Assembly (NCBI RefSeq): GCF_016862995.1
Contig: NZ_BOOA01000050.1
Coordinates: 1 to 64,000, forward strand
From: Acrocarpospora phusangensis
Lineage (GTDB): Bacteria > Actinomycetota > Actinomycetes > Streptosporangiales > Streptosporangiaceae
Reading direction: 5' to 3'
DNA length: 64,000 nucleotides
Below the pieces are notes generated by a model. That model saw only the letters and a list, made by a program, of their open reading frames with translations, was not told where the DNA came from and made no database searches. Shown here in pieces: positions 40,801-48,894 of this stretch. Position 1 is the first letter of the stretch. The number at the start of each line of letters is the position of its first letter. Position numbers and translations under genes: made by a program.

Positions 40801-42159
40801 CGCGTCCCCACGGGCGGCGGCCAGCCGTCCGGCCGCGTGCGCCGACTCGCCGTGGCCGTTCTCCGCCGCCCTGGTGTAGAAGGTCTCCGCCTCGGCGACA
40901 CGGTCGAGTTTCTCCAGCATGAGGGCGTAGTTGTAGGCCGCGTGCATGCGGTTGACCACGTGCACGGGCTCGTTCAGTACGGCGATCTCGAAGGCCTGCA
41001 CGGCGATGTCGATCCGGCCCTGGATGTAGGCGGCCATTCCGATCCGCAGCGCCTCGTCGCCGTCCTGGACCTCCTCCAGCGCCGAGGTCCACACGCTGTC
41101 CTGGACGGTCGTGCCGATGCGCTCCTCGGCGTGGTCGATGACGTAGTCGAAGACGGCGTAGCCGTCGGAGGTGTTGCTGAGCAGCGAACTGGCGGCGTAG
41201 ACGGGCTCGCGCGCCCAGGCGAGCGCCTTGCCGAGCTCCTGCCGGTCGGGGACGGGGATGCCGAGCGCGCCGGCGTAGTGGGCGACGAGCGGGTCGAGCA
41301 GGTGCGGCGGGATCGGCCGTCCCATGCCGGCCCGCGACCAGTCCACCGCGACCATCACGACGACCGCGCCGACCGGCTGCCAGACGAGACCCTCCTCCAG
41401 CCTGCGCATCAGGTCCGGTCCGGCGGCGAGATACTCGGCCAGGCCGTGCTCGTCCAGGGCGGCGAGCAGGTGCGGATCGTCGTAGACCGCGGCCGTACGG
41501 TCCCGTTCGGCCTCCGAGAACATGACGTCCAGCGGGACGAGCAGGGCCTGGTCGAGCACCCGGACGTACGGCGAGTCCAGGCCGTCCTTCGGCAGGTATC
41601 CGGCGAAGACGTCGGCCCGGATGGTGGCGAGGATGGTCACCTCCGCGGGGGCGTCGGGACCGTCCAGCCGGCCGAGCAGGCGTTCCAGGCCGTCGTGGTC
41701 GAGGAAACGCTGGAGTTCGTCGAGCCAGACCACGCTGTGCGCGAAGTCCACACCGGAGTCCAGGAGGGCGGCTATCGCCTCCCCCGACCTTGGGTAGATC
41801 AGCTTGCGGGAGCGGAAGTGACGGCGGATGGCCTCGGCCGCCATCCGGGTCTTGCCGGCCTTGGAGTCGCCGATGATGACGACGAACGGTCTCTCCTGGA
41901 TCGCCCTGTCGAGGACTTCGTCCTGGTCGCGTGACACGTAGGGGCCGAATCCCGCGCCTTTGCGGCCACGTGAGCGGGTGACGCCCAGATCGGCGAGACT
42001 ATGCACGGAACCGACGGTCGGAATGCCCTGACGCAGGGCCGACACGCGCAGGTGCTTGCCAAACAGGTTCTGCTTTTCCTTGGCGCGCTGCCGGCGCACC
42101 AGAAAAGTGATGACGACGATGAGAATGAACACGGCGAGGATCGACCAGAAAGCAGTCAA
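37867..42159 (-). CDS. Membrane NTPase-Sel1-pseudoSecA fusion with SEC-C motif
   Basis: A 1430-residue single reading frame from TTG at 42159 (GAGGAG six bases upstream). Order: membrane anchor (3-21); P-loop NTPase with GDSKAGKT (97-104) and VVWLDELQ (143-150); TPR/Sel1-like repeats (about 397-597); a SecA-like body (about 604-1372); and a SEC-C zinc motif CPCGSGKKYKRCHG (Cys1413, Cys1415, Cys1424, His1425). SecA landmarks align in order: AQRLLGISCDDGQL, FGFDYLRD, IEDWFGIDNLYD, SPLVHHLDLALNAAALYERK, ALEAKEGLAI, GQPVLVDV, GGLIVIGSAR, VDVKWREHLAALRDLR. But the SecA Walker A (TGEGKT) reads APGGST, DEVD reads EDAD and AGRGTDI reads ARAEHAI, so this body should not hydrolyse ATP. I infer a conflict or signalling role, not housekeeping secretion. 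Confidence 0.85.
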   Translation of the reverse strand: MTAFWSILAVFILIVVITFLVRRQRAKEKQNLFGKHLRVSALRQGIPTVGSVHSLADLGVTRSRGRKGAGFGPYVSRDQDEVLDRAIQERPFVVIIGDSKAGKTRMAAEAIRRHFRSRKLIYPRSGEAIAALLDSGVDFAHSVVWLDELQRFLDHDGLERLLGRLDGPDAPAEVTILATIRADVFAGYLPKDGLDSPYVRVLDQALLVPLDVMFSEAERDRTAAVYDDPHLLAALDEHGLAEYLAAGPDLMRRLEEGLVWQPVGAVVVMVAVDWSRAGMGRPIPPHLLDPLVAHYAGALGIPVPDRQELGKALAWAREPVYAASSLLSNTSDGYAVFDYVIDHAEERIGTTVQDSVWTSALEEVQDGDEALRIGMAAYIQGRIDIAVQAFEIAVLNEPVHVVNRMHAAYNYALMLEKLDRVAEAETFYTRAAENGHGESAHAAGRLAAARGDATTAERFYRMSAEAGSTEGAYALGVLLRERGADEALRWLGQAAEAGHGAAALAAGRLTEGEVALGYYRLSAQAGHPEGAYALGAALEETDGREALRWLGQAAEQGHEEAARTAGRLAERLGDHAAAARYFTLAERGALPAVRARPARRSRTLRESKEVAVRVGQLAEAVAQLSDTALRQRIRVLRYSSGADDIPEALAIFNEAAQRLLGISCDDGQLSAAAVLHRGFMSEPAPGGSTLAAGAAAFLGALDGQSVHLMYLTQEAAERGADSVGRVLQFLGIDYGLLKDPVHGDERTTAYQASVVFGRLADFGFDYLRDSMAWTVDELVQGRGLSAAIVEDADIDMIEYADQAIMISAPDGQPISKWYREFAKIVSRLTEAEDYTVDRPGWQVDATEAGIAKIEDWFGIDNLYDGVNSPLVHHLDLALNAAALYERKKHYDIENGTVVPFREPNGEMFNSGFPSGIRQALEAKEGLAITAGSIILAATDRRAFLGKYQRLAGLGSALNAAEFDWLYHRRTVAVPAATPKTRIDHDDVCYRTDELRLAALVELVSDKHARGQPVLVDVADDDRAAVVSGLLTAAGVTHEILGSDRRGEAEILAAASAPGAVTVATQAARAEHAIAPVGPDAAALGGLIVIGSARSLYRWEDDRLRALTGRNGEPGETCFLVSLTDKLFTGVWTPSFQGDVPLSSTLLTKAIAMRQELLGAYLFDLRKQQFAYDEVQARQQEEIAAFRQQFLRGDGFGEVVDGWLLATVRAYHHRFTANGVADVEEYTAAMAELCGPRYSEQAALESGAPGGAGTELSLTASFLAAEQAWHRRAEELGPEVWFELKRRVVLSLVDVKWREHLAALRDLREATQLVRLRGGNPITEYEREAAEIFDEMKLAIQEEAVGYLFNLEVDVEADAAVLEEPQVAEVRPYVPRPKYLGPGESDAKDDRPPLTSEQRALRDAHGDLERNAPCPCGSGKKYKRCHGVPEE

Positions 42160-42254
42160 CGGGCACTCCTCGGGACGCGATGATACCCCCTGAAGCACGA
42201 TCCTCTCAGGTTGCGCGGCTTATGACTAAGCCGTAGGAAAATCTGGCGGCCAGG

Positions 42255-45206
42255 TTAGATCTCACGTACCAGCAAGATCGATTCTGCTGGGCTTTTCTGG
42301 CCGTGTTTCCGCTGTTCGAGCCAGGACAGATAGGCGACGGCGGTCCGGAGAATTGATTGCCTGCCGACCGCGTCGGTAAGGCAGTTCACGATGACCCTGG
42401 CCTCCGTCACATGTGCCGGAGTCGGGTCGATGCGCCCGAGAACGAGCGGGACGATGAATTCCCGCAGCGAATTCAGCAATGTGGTGAGCCACGGACGGGA
42501 CTCGTCTCCGGCGAGCCGGTGAATCTCCAGGAGCTGGTCTTTCAACTGGTCAGGACTCGGCGGGAGCTGAGCCGGGTGACCGGCGTCGCCGAATTCGCGG
42601 AGCAGGTATTCCGGGCGCCCCCGGGCTTTGGAGAAGGAGCGGGTGAGCACGTCTCCGAGTTGGTTGTAGCGCAGGTTTCCGTCCAGTCCGAGCCGGACGG
42701 GCAGTCCGCTTTCATGCGCGTGGAACTCCTCGAAGGCGGTGTCGAGGGCCTTTTCGATGTCCACGATCAGATCGAGGGCGTCGGTCCGCCGCCGGAAGCT
42801 CGCGCCCTGATGATTGGGGAGGATTTCCGCCACGACGCCGCCGGCGAGCAGGCACTGTCCCAGCCAGGGGTTCGCGGACACGGAACGAGTTCTGGTCGCG
42901 AATTCCTGGAAAGCCTTGTTCATCTCCTGGCACCAGGAGAGGACGTCGCCGGGGTTGAACGGCTTGGCCGCGGCGAGTGATTCGCCGAGGCGCTGCTGGT
43001 AATTGCGGGCCAGGAGCAGCAGCAGGATCCGGTAGATCAAGAGCATGGTCTCCGGGTCGTCGCGGCCCGGGTTCTCCATCAGGGGTGCGCGCGTGCCGGC
43101 GGGAGTCCAGAGCAGGGGATGTTCTCCGGCGCTTTCGGCCGGCCGTACCCAGATCTCCGAGACGGCTCCGTTGAAGGCCACCCGTACCACGGAGGGGTCG
43201 ATCTCCTCCGGTCGTGGCAGGCGGAACGCCGAACCCGGGCCGAGCGCGTTCGCCCACGCCACGAAGCGTTCCGCGGACCAGCCGCGTACGCCGAGAACGG
43301 GGCTTTCCAGGTCGGGGGCAGGCGTGCCGTGCGCGTCCTCGTCAGGCTCGGTGCGCAGGAACATCTGGTAGAGCGCGTTGCTGATCGGGATGACGGACAG
43401 CCCGCCCCGCTCCTCGGTCGGCCCGAAGATCCGTACGGCGCGCAGGATCGCCGCGAGCGCCACCCGCCGGTCGAGTTCGGGGTCGCCGCTGCCCGATTCG
43501 AGCAGTTCGTACAGGTGCCGCCGCAGATCTGGGTCGAGCGGCCCGCCCAGTTCGACGCAGTCGAAGGCGAGGGTCAGCGCGTTGACCTCGCCGGCCATCA
43601 GGCAGGCCCGGACGATGTCGTCGGCGTCGGCGCCCGCCGCGTAGAGCACGGTCACCTCGTGCCACCAGGGATCGGTCACGTGGTTCACGAGCTGGGCGCC
43701 CAGCCGCTCCTCCTGGATGTACGCCGCGGCCAGGTACTCCTGGAAGGTCAGATGCGCGAAGCCGACCTTGCGCACGTCCTGCTCGATCAGCAGCCCGCCG
43801 GACACCACGTCCTGGAGGAAGGCCTCGGCGGTCACCTCTCCGGGGAACCGGGTCAGGCTCGGCGCGATGACCGCGAGGATCTCCGCCTCGCTCAGCGCGG
43901 TGACCTTGCGCCGCATCATCTCGTAGGCCACCTCGCGCATCGGGGCCTCGGCATGGGCTCCGCGCAGGATGCCGGGCAGCTGCTTGGCCTCCCGCCGCCG
44001 CCAGAGCATCACCTGGCAGATGTCGCGGTAGAGCGCGGCGCGGGTGCCCGGCAGCGCCCCGAGGAACCGGTGCACACTCGCGACCATGGTCAGCAGGAGC
44101 GGGTTCACCGACAGCGCCTGGAGCTCCGGGTTGTCCTCCAGCTTGCGGAGCAGTCCGTCCGCGCCCCGGGCGGCGAGGCGCTCCACGTCCTCGCCCTCGG
44201 TGCCGGTGCTGAGCCGTTCGATGGCCTGGTACCAGCCGTGCACGAAGACGCTGACCTGATCGGCGCTGAAGGGCTGGACCTCCAGGACTGTCGCGCCCTG
44301 GATGCGGGCGGGGCCCTGGTAGCCGCGCGGCCGGGAGGTGATCACGAAGTCGTTCTCCGGGTATCGGGCGATCTGCCGCTCCACCCAGCTCGCGACCTGC
44401 TGCCGGTCGCGCTCGTCGGCCACCTCGTCCAGGCCGTCCAGGAGTACGACGCAGTCGCCCGCTTCCAGGCGCTCCTCGAACCAGCTCGCCGGCTCCTTGG
44501 CCGCGAGGCCCTCCAGCGTCCCGCGTACGACCGAGGGAAGCTCCTGGTCGGGGGCGGTCATCTCCGGCACGTGGTCACGGAGGTAGAGCAGGATCGGGAC
44601 CGGGCGCCCCCAGCGTTTGCGCCCGGTCGCCGCCGCCACCCGCCGGGCGGTGTGCCGCAGCAGGGTGGTCTTGCCGCTGCCGGGCGCGCCGGTCACCGCG
44701 ATGATCGCGGGCTCCTTCCTCCCGATGAAGGAGGAGATCGACCGGCGTTCGGATCCATCCGCCTGGCGTGCCAGCGGATGCGCGGACACCTGGTGCGGCG
44801 GGCGTCGTTCCAGTCCGACGTCGACGAAGACCTTGTCCAGTTCTGGGGTGTTGTCGCCGACCGTCGGCAAGCCCTTCTGGTCCACGAACCGCAGGACGCT
44901 CAGCACGTACTTGGCGTAGCTTCGCGCGAACCGCGCGCCTCGTACGGTCTTGGCGCGGTGCCGTTCCGGCCCGGTCTCGGCCGGACGCTCCTCCAGCAGG
45001 CGCAGCACCTGATCGAGAGCCCAGGTGAGGAGGACGAGTCCGGCCGCCAGGGCCAGCCACCGCCAGTTCCACTCACCGCCGTCGAGCACCTGGTTGACTG
45101 CGACGCCGATCGGTACGGCCAGCAGTGCCAGGGCGCCGCCGGCGATTCTGACCCCGCGCCTACGATTCACATTCCGATGAGAACCGATCGAAACAACGCG
45201 TGCCAT
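42255..45206 (-). CDS. Membrane-anchored NACHT (STAND) NTPase with FGE-like domain
   Basis: A 983-residue protein. Two N-terminal membrane spans (IAGGALALLAVPIGVAVNQV and WLALAAGLVLLTWALDQVL), then a NACHT domain: Walker A GAPGSGKTTLL (173-182), Walker B VVLLDGLDEVAD (253-264), sensor FVITSRPRGY and the typical FAHLTFQEYLAAAYI end at about 483-497. Residues about 603-680 (ISNALYQMFL, LGVRGWSAERFVAWANAL, AFRLPRPEEID) look like a degenerate formylglycine-enzyme/C-type-lectin-like domain. The last 280 residues are helical and not recognised. NACHT proteins of bacteria act in antiphage and other conflict responses. Start has AGGA seven bases before ATG. Same strand as the SecA-like gene, 95 bp apart, suggesting one unit. 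Confidence 0.88.
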   Translation of the reverse strand: MARVVSIGSHRNVNRRRGVRIAGGALALLAVPIGVAVNQVLDGGEWNWRWLALAAGLVLLTWALDQVLRLLEERPAETGPERHRAKTVRGARFARSYAKYVLSVLRFVDQKGLPTVGDNTPELDKVFVDVGLERRPPHQVSAHPLARQADGSERRSISSFIGRKEPAIIAVTGAPGSGKTTLLRHTARRVAAATGRKRWGRPVPILLYLRDHVPEMTAPDQELPSVVRGTLEGLAAKEPASWFEERLEAGDCVVLLDGLDEVADERDRQQVASWVERQIARYPENDFVITSRPRGYQGPARIQGATVLEVQPFSADQVSVFVHGWYQAIERLSTGTEGEDVERLAARGADGLLRKLEDNPELQALSVNPLLLTMVASVHRFLGALPGTRAALYRDICQVMLWRRREAKQLPGILRGAHAEAPMREVAYEMMRRKVTALSEAEILAVIAPSLTRFPGEVTAEAFLQDVVSGGLLIEQDVRKVGFAHLTFQEYLAAAYIQEERLGAQLVNHVTDPWWHEVTVLYAAGADADDIVRACLMAGEVNALTLAFDCVELGGPLDPDLRRHLYELLESGSGDPELDRRVALAAILRAVRIFGPTEERGGLSVIPISNALYQMFLRTEPDEDAHGTPAPDLESPVLGVRGWSAERFVAWANALGPGSAFRLPRPEEIDPSVVRVAFNGAVSEIWVRPAESAGEHPLLWTPAGTRAPLMENPGRDDPETMLLIYRILLLLLARNYQQRLGESLAAAKPFNPGDVLSWCQEMNKAFQEFATRTRSVSANPWLGQCLLAGGVVAEILPNHQGASFRRRTDALDLIVDIEKALDTAFEEFHAHESGLPVRLGLDGNLRYNQLGDVLTRSFSKARGRPEYLLREFGDAGHPAQLPPSPDQLKDQLLEIHRLAGDESRPWLTTLLNSLREFIVPLVLGRIDPTPAHVTEARVIVNCLTDAVGRQSILRTAVAYLSWLEQRKHGQKSPAESILLVREI

Positions 45207-45272
45207 ACCCGAGTCCTGATCGTTGCAATATCCCGAGGATGGTTTCCTGGAATAGGTATTTCGCCGGCTCGA

Positions 45273-46565
45273 TTAGGACAAGTAGCGGAACCATAGATAC
45301 GGCGTCACCAGGGTGATGGTGATGAATGTGACGATCAGGCCGTACTTGGTGAATTGCCAGAAGCTGATGGGGTGGCCGTTTCTGGCGGCGATGCCGACGA
45401 TGACCACGTTGGCGGCGGCTCCGACGGCGGTGGCGTTGCCGCCCAGGTCGGCGCCGAAGGCGAGGGCCCACCAGAGCACCTGGGCGTGTTCGCCGCCGCC
45501 GTTGGCCTGCACCAGGTCGGCGACGATGGGACTCATTGTCGCCACGTACGGAATGTTGTCCACGATGGCCGAGATGCCGGCGGACGCCCACAGCAGGACC
45601 ATGGTGGTCAGGCCGAGGCGGCCTCCGGTGGCGTCGACGGCGAGCTGGGAGATCCTGCCGATGACGCCGGTCTCGACCAGGGCGCCGACCATGACGAACA
45701 GGCCCATGAAGAAGACCAGGGTCGGCCATTCCACCTCTTCGATGGCCTGCTCGGTGGTCACCTTGGTGGCGGCGACCAGGAGGCCCGCGCCGAGGATCGC
45801 CACGACCGAGGGCTCGTAGTGCAGGACCGGGTGGAGCACGAAGGCGGCCACGACCAAGGCCAGCACGGCCAGGCTCTGCCAGAGCAGGGTGCGGTCGGCG
45901 ATCGCCTCGCGTTCGTCGAGTTGCATGATTTCGGCCGCGCGTACCGGGTCGTACCGGAATGAATCGCGGAACATGATCCGGCACAGGCCGACGAAGACGA
46001 TCATCAGCACGATGACCATGGGCGCCATGTGGATCAGGAAGTCGTTGAACGACAGGCCGCCCCGGCTGGCGATGATGATGTTGGGCGGATCGCCGACCAG
46101 CGTCGACGCGCCGCCGATGTTGGAGGCCATCGCCTCCGCGATCAGGTACGGCACCGCCGGCAACCCCAGCCGCGCGCACACCAGCAACGTCACCGGCGCG
46201 ATCAGCAGCACCGTGGTCACGTTGTCGAGCATCGCCGAGGCGACCGCGGTGATGACCACCAGCAACACCATCAGCCGGTACGGCCGGCCCCGGGCCCGCT
46301 TGGCCGCCCAGATCGCCAGATACTCAAACACTCCCGTACGTTTGAGCACACTGACGATGACCATCATGCCGAGCAGCAGGAAGACGACATTCCAGTCGAC
46401 ACCGCTGTGCTCGGAGAAGAAGGCCGCCTCCGCGTCGGTGGCGTGGATCAGCAGCATGATCCCGGCTCCGCCGAGCGCCGCGGCGACCCGGTGGATGCGT
46501 TCGGTGGCGATCAGCGCGTACGCGCCGAGGAAGACCGCGAGGGACAGCCACGCGAGCGCCGTCAC
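45273..46565 (-). CDS. SLC13/ArsB-like ion permease
   Basis: A 430-residue membrane protein with about 11-12 spans of the ion-transporter superfamily. Key segments: SAMLDNVTTVLLIAPVTLL, EAMASNIGGASTLVGDPPNI (first hairpin signature with the DPPN motif), ISAIVDNIPYVATMSPIV and GADLGGNATAVGAAANVV (second signature). This fits NhaD/ArsB/CitM-type transporters of anions or Na+/H+; the substrate is not evident. GTG at 46565 is chosen (AGGCGG upstream); longer frames lack conserved sequence. Lies 66 bp upstream of the NACHT gene on the same strand, probably unrelated in function. Confidence 0.88.
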   Translation of the reverse strand: MTALAWLSLAVFLGAYALIATERIHRVAAALGGAGIMLLIHATDAEAAFFSEHSGVDWNVVFLLLGMMVIVSVLKRTGVFEYLAIWAAKRARGRPYRLMVLLVVITAVASAMLDNVTTVLLIAPVTLLVCARLGLPAVPYLIAEAMASNIGGASTLVGDPPNIIIASRGGLSFNDFLIHMAPMVIVLMIVFVGLCRIMFRDSFRYDPVRAAEIMQLDEREAIADRTLLWQSLAVLALVVAAFVLHPVLHYEPSVVAILGAGLLVAATKVTTEQAIEEVEWPTLVFFMGLFVMVGALVETGVIGRISQLAVDATGGRLGLTTMVLLWASAGISAIVDNIPYVATMSPIVADLVQANGGGEHAQVLWWALAFGADLGGNATAVGAAANVVIVGIAARNGHPISFWQFTKYGLIVTFITITLVTPYLWFRYLS

Positions 46566-46777
46566 CCGGAGACCGCCTGGCAGATCGAATCGATGATCCA
46601 GGCACCCACGGGCGAGACTCCTTCGGAAATCGGCGGCAGAACTGCCGACCAGACTTCCCGGCTCACCTTCCACCGACCTTACCAATGCCCCGAAATATCC
46701 GACATAGGGGTGTCGCGGGGGGAGGTGATGCTGGCTCGCGTGCCCGTTCGGGCACGTCACCCTACCTGGAGTTGATC

Positions 46778-47137
46778 ATGACTGCGTACAACACGGTTGC
46801 CTGGTTCGAGATCGCCACGGACGACCCGGACGCCGCCGAGCGCTTCTACGGCGAGACCTTCGGCTGGAAGTTCAACGCCGACACCGGCATGGACTACCGC
46901 CTGATCACGACGGACGGCGGCGCGCCCAGCGGCGGCATTCTGGGCACCGGCGGCACGATGCCGAAGCACGCCGTGTTCTCGGTCGCCGTCGAGGACGTGG
47001 CCGCCGTGTGCAAGACGGTCGAGCAGTTGGGCGGCCGGGTGGTCGTCCAGTACGCGGCCTCGGAGTCCGCGCCCGCGAACGCCTACCTGCTCGACCCCGC
47101 CGGCAACCTGTTCGGCGTGTTCACGCCCCGCGGCTGA
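46778..47137 (+). CDS. VOC family protein
   Basis: A 119-residue protein with two beta-alpha-beta-beta-beta halves of the glyoxalase/dioxygenase fold: AWFEIATDDPDAAERFYGET, FGWKF and the second half VFSVAVEDVAAVCKTVEQLG with LDPAGNLFGVF near the end. GGAG lies six bases before ATG. Substrate unknown; single-module VOC proteins often bind a small molecule or metal. Confidence 0.88.
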   Translation: MTAYNTVAWFEIATDDPDAAERFYGETFGWKFNADTGMDYRLITTDGGAPSGGILGTGGTMPKHAVFSVAVEDVAAVCKTVEQLGGRVVVQYAASESAPANAYLLDPAGNLFGVFTPRG

Positions 47138-47145
47138 GACGCCGA

Positions 47146-47171
47146 AGCCCGCCGATCCCCGTCGGCGGGCT
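47146..47171. terminator. Bidirectional terminator
   Basis: AGCCCGCCGA / TCGGCGGGCT, a perfect 10-bp stem with a TCCCCG loop between the convergent VOC and small secreted protein genes. Confidence 0.8.
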
Positions 47172-47182
47172 CCGGCCGGTGC

Positions 47183-47497
47183 TCAGCCCCGCGTCTCAAC
47201 CCAGACATTGATGGTCGTGTGCGGGGAGATGGTGGCGTAGGAGACGCTTCCGACGGACACCCAGGGACCCTCGATCGGGATCAATCCCACTTCTGGCAGG
47301 AAGTGGCGCTGCAGAACCCTGATCCGGTGTTCGCCGGTCCCGCCGGAGCAGAAGCTGGTGGCCCACCTCTGCTGCGTGTTGAGCTGAGTGCTGCAGTTGG
47401 TCGGCACCGCCTGGGCGCTCGACGCCGTCCCCGCGACCAGGGCCGCGGTCAGCATCGTGGTGGCGGAGGCGGCGGCGACCCATTTCCTTGTACCCAT
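47183..47497 (-). CDS. Small secreted protein
   Basis: A 104-residue protein with a signal peptide (AAASATTMLTAALVAGTASS, cut near SAQA-VPT) and two Cys in the mature part (NCSTQLNTQQ and SFCSGGTGEH) that could form one disulfide. Mature protein about 74 residues, beta-rich by composition. No family recognised. Confidence 0.65.
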   Translation of the reverse strand: MGTRKWVAAASATTMLTAALVAGTASSAQAVPTNCSTQLNTQQRWATSFCSGGTGEHRIRVLQRHFLPEVGLIPIEGPWVSVGSVSYATISPHTTINVWVETRG

Positions 47498-47626
47498 GCG
47501 TCACTCCTGGCTTGGATGAGTGGTGCAACACGCGAGTTCAGCGCCCGGACAGGCAGCCTTTTCTTAGGAAACTTTCTTAAAAGAAACTACGCCCCCACCA
47601 CCCAGCCGTCAACGCCGCCGAAGAAG

Positions 47627-48637
47627 CTACGGGAGGGACAGGGTGGCGAAGACGGCGCGGTGGTCGGTTTCGGGGAGGGTGTGGGTGCTGAAGGCGTGTA
47701 CGGCGGTGGCCTGGTTGACGAGGATGTGGTCGAGGGTGACCGGGGGGATCGGCAGGCCGTAGAGGGTCCAGGCGATGGACGGCCAGGTGGGGGTGAGGCC
47801 GTTGCCGGTGGCGTCGGCGGCGTCCCGGTAGCCGGCCGTGAGGAGGTCGCGCATCCGTACGTGGTCGAGGGTGGCGTTGAAGTCGCCGAGCAGGACCTTG
47901 GGGGTGCCGTCCGGGCGGGGTAGTGCGGCCAGTCCGTCCTCCCAGCATCGGTGGAGTGATTTCTCGACGGGAGCGCAGGGATGCACGGACACGATGTCGA
48001 CTTTGCCGCCGGGGGTTTCCACGGTCGCTCGGGCTTGGCCGAATCCGCCGAAGTCGAGGAGTTCGGTCATGGTCAGCGGGAAACGTGAGTAGATTCCGGA
48101 GCCGCCGACGCCTGGCCGGGCTTCTCCGACGTGGAACGGAAGCACCTGGCTGAGCCCGGCCGCTTCAAGCCCTTCGGCGGCGGCCGGTGTCAGTTCCTGC
48201 ACGGCGAGGACGTCGGCGCGCAGGTCGCGTACCAGGCGCGTCAGCGCTTCCGGAGGCGCGTCCCCCACCTTGAGGTTCGACGCGAGGACCCGCAACGACG
48301 ACCCCGACGTCACAGGGTTCGAGTCCGCGATCGCGCGCGGGAGCACCATGGTGGCCAGCATCCCGCTCACCGCCACACCCACGGCCAGTGCCGTCCACCG
48401 CCGCGTCAGCAGCGCGAGCACCGGCGCGACCAGCGAGATCAACGCCACGGCCGGGGTGAACGCCACCAATTGAACCCAGGTGAAATTCACCTCCCACATC
48501 GAGAAGCGAAGCCCCGCCCATGACCCGAATGCCGCCACGACCACCCAGACCAGCACCGTCACGGATCGTCGGCGTGGCTTCCCCGCCGGGGAGACCGGCG
48601 CTTCGAGCTGTTTCGCGTCAAGAGCCACCGTGCACAT
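47627..48637 (-). CDS. Membrane endonuclease/exonuclease/phosphatase family protein
   Basis: A 336-residue protein. Three N-terminal membrane spans (VTVLVWVVVAAFGSWAG, VQLVAFTPAVALISLVAPVL, LAVGVAVSGMLATMVL) are followed by an extracellular EEP domain: VLASNLKVGD, DVLAVQELTP (catalytic Glu), DIVSVHPCAPV, LLGDFNATLDH and the C-terminal LPETDHRAVFA (Asp-His). Such membrane EEP proteins are common in actinobacteria and may cut nucleic acids or phospholipids outside the cell; the substrate is unknown. The start may be ATG 48637 or the GTG four codons in. Confidence 0.88.
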   Translation of the reverse strand: MCTVALDAKQLEAPVSPAGKPRRRSVTVLVWVVVAAFGSWAGLRFSMWEVNFTWVQLVAFTPAVALISLVAPVLALLTRRWTALAVGVAVSGMLATMVLPRAIADSNPVTSGSSLRVLASNLKVGDAPPEALTRLVRDLRADVLAVQELTPAAAEGLEAAGLSQVLPFHVGEARPGVGGSGIYSRFPLTMTELLDFGGFGQARATVETPGGKVDIVSVHPCAPVEKSLHRCWEDGLAALPRPDGTPKVLLGDFNATLDHVRMRDLLTAGYRDAADATGNGLTPTWPSIAWTLYGLPIPPVTLDHILVNQATAVHAFSTHTLPETDHRAVFATLSLP

Positions 48638-48894
48638 CCCCAGTCAGGCGTCAGGTAGCCCGTAGCTTAGGCGCGCCGCGCTGTCGCCGGGGTTGACTCA
48701 GGGCAAACCGCCTTGTCTTAAGAAACGGTGCACGAAATGTGTCCACACCATGTGTTCGAAGCTCCAATTCCTTCCAAATAGGTCGCAAGATCGATAAATC
48801 CCTTGTCAGCGGCCCGAGCATGGGCCAAAGTTTCGCGGGATACCCGAACGGCGGGCATCCACGGGGAAACCGGATCTGACACGGAGGGCCTCAG

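Noticed and set aside
37867-42159. Interpretation as the housekeeping secA gene
   Set aside because: Walker A Lys and the DEVD and GRGTDI motifs are lost and the protein has an N-terminal membrane anchor, extra NTPase and Sel1 repeats, none of which fit the essential SecA motor.
43119-45296. 725-codon plus-strand frame opposite the NACHT gene
   Set aside because: No domain and no start context; the opposite frame has complete NACHT motifs.
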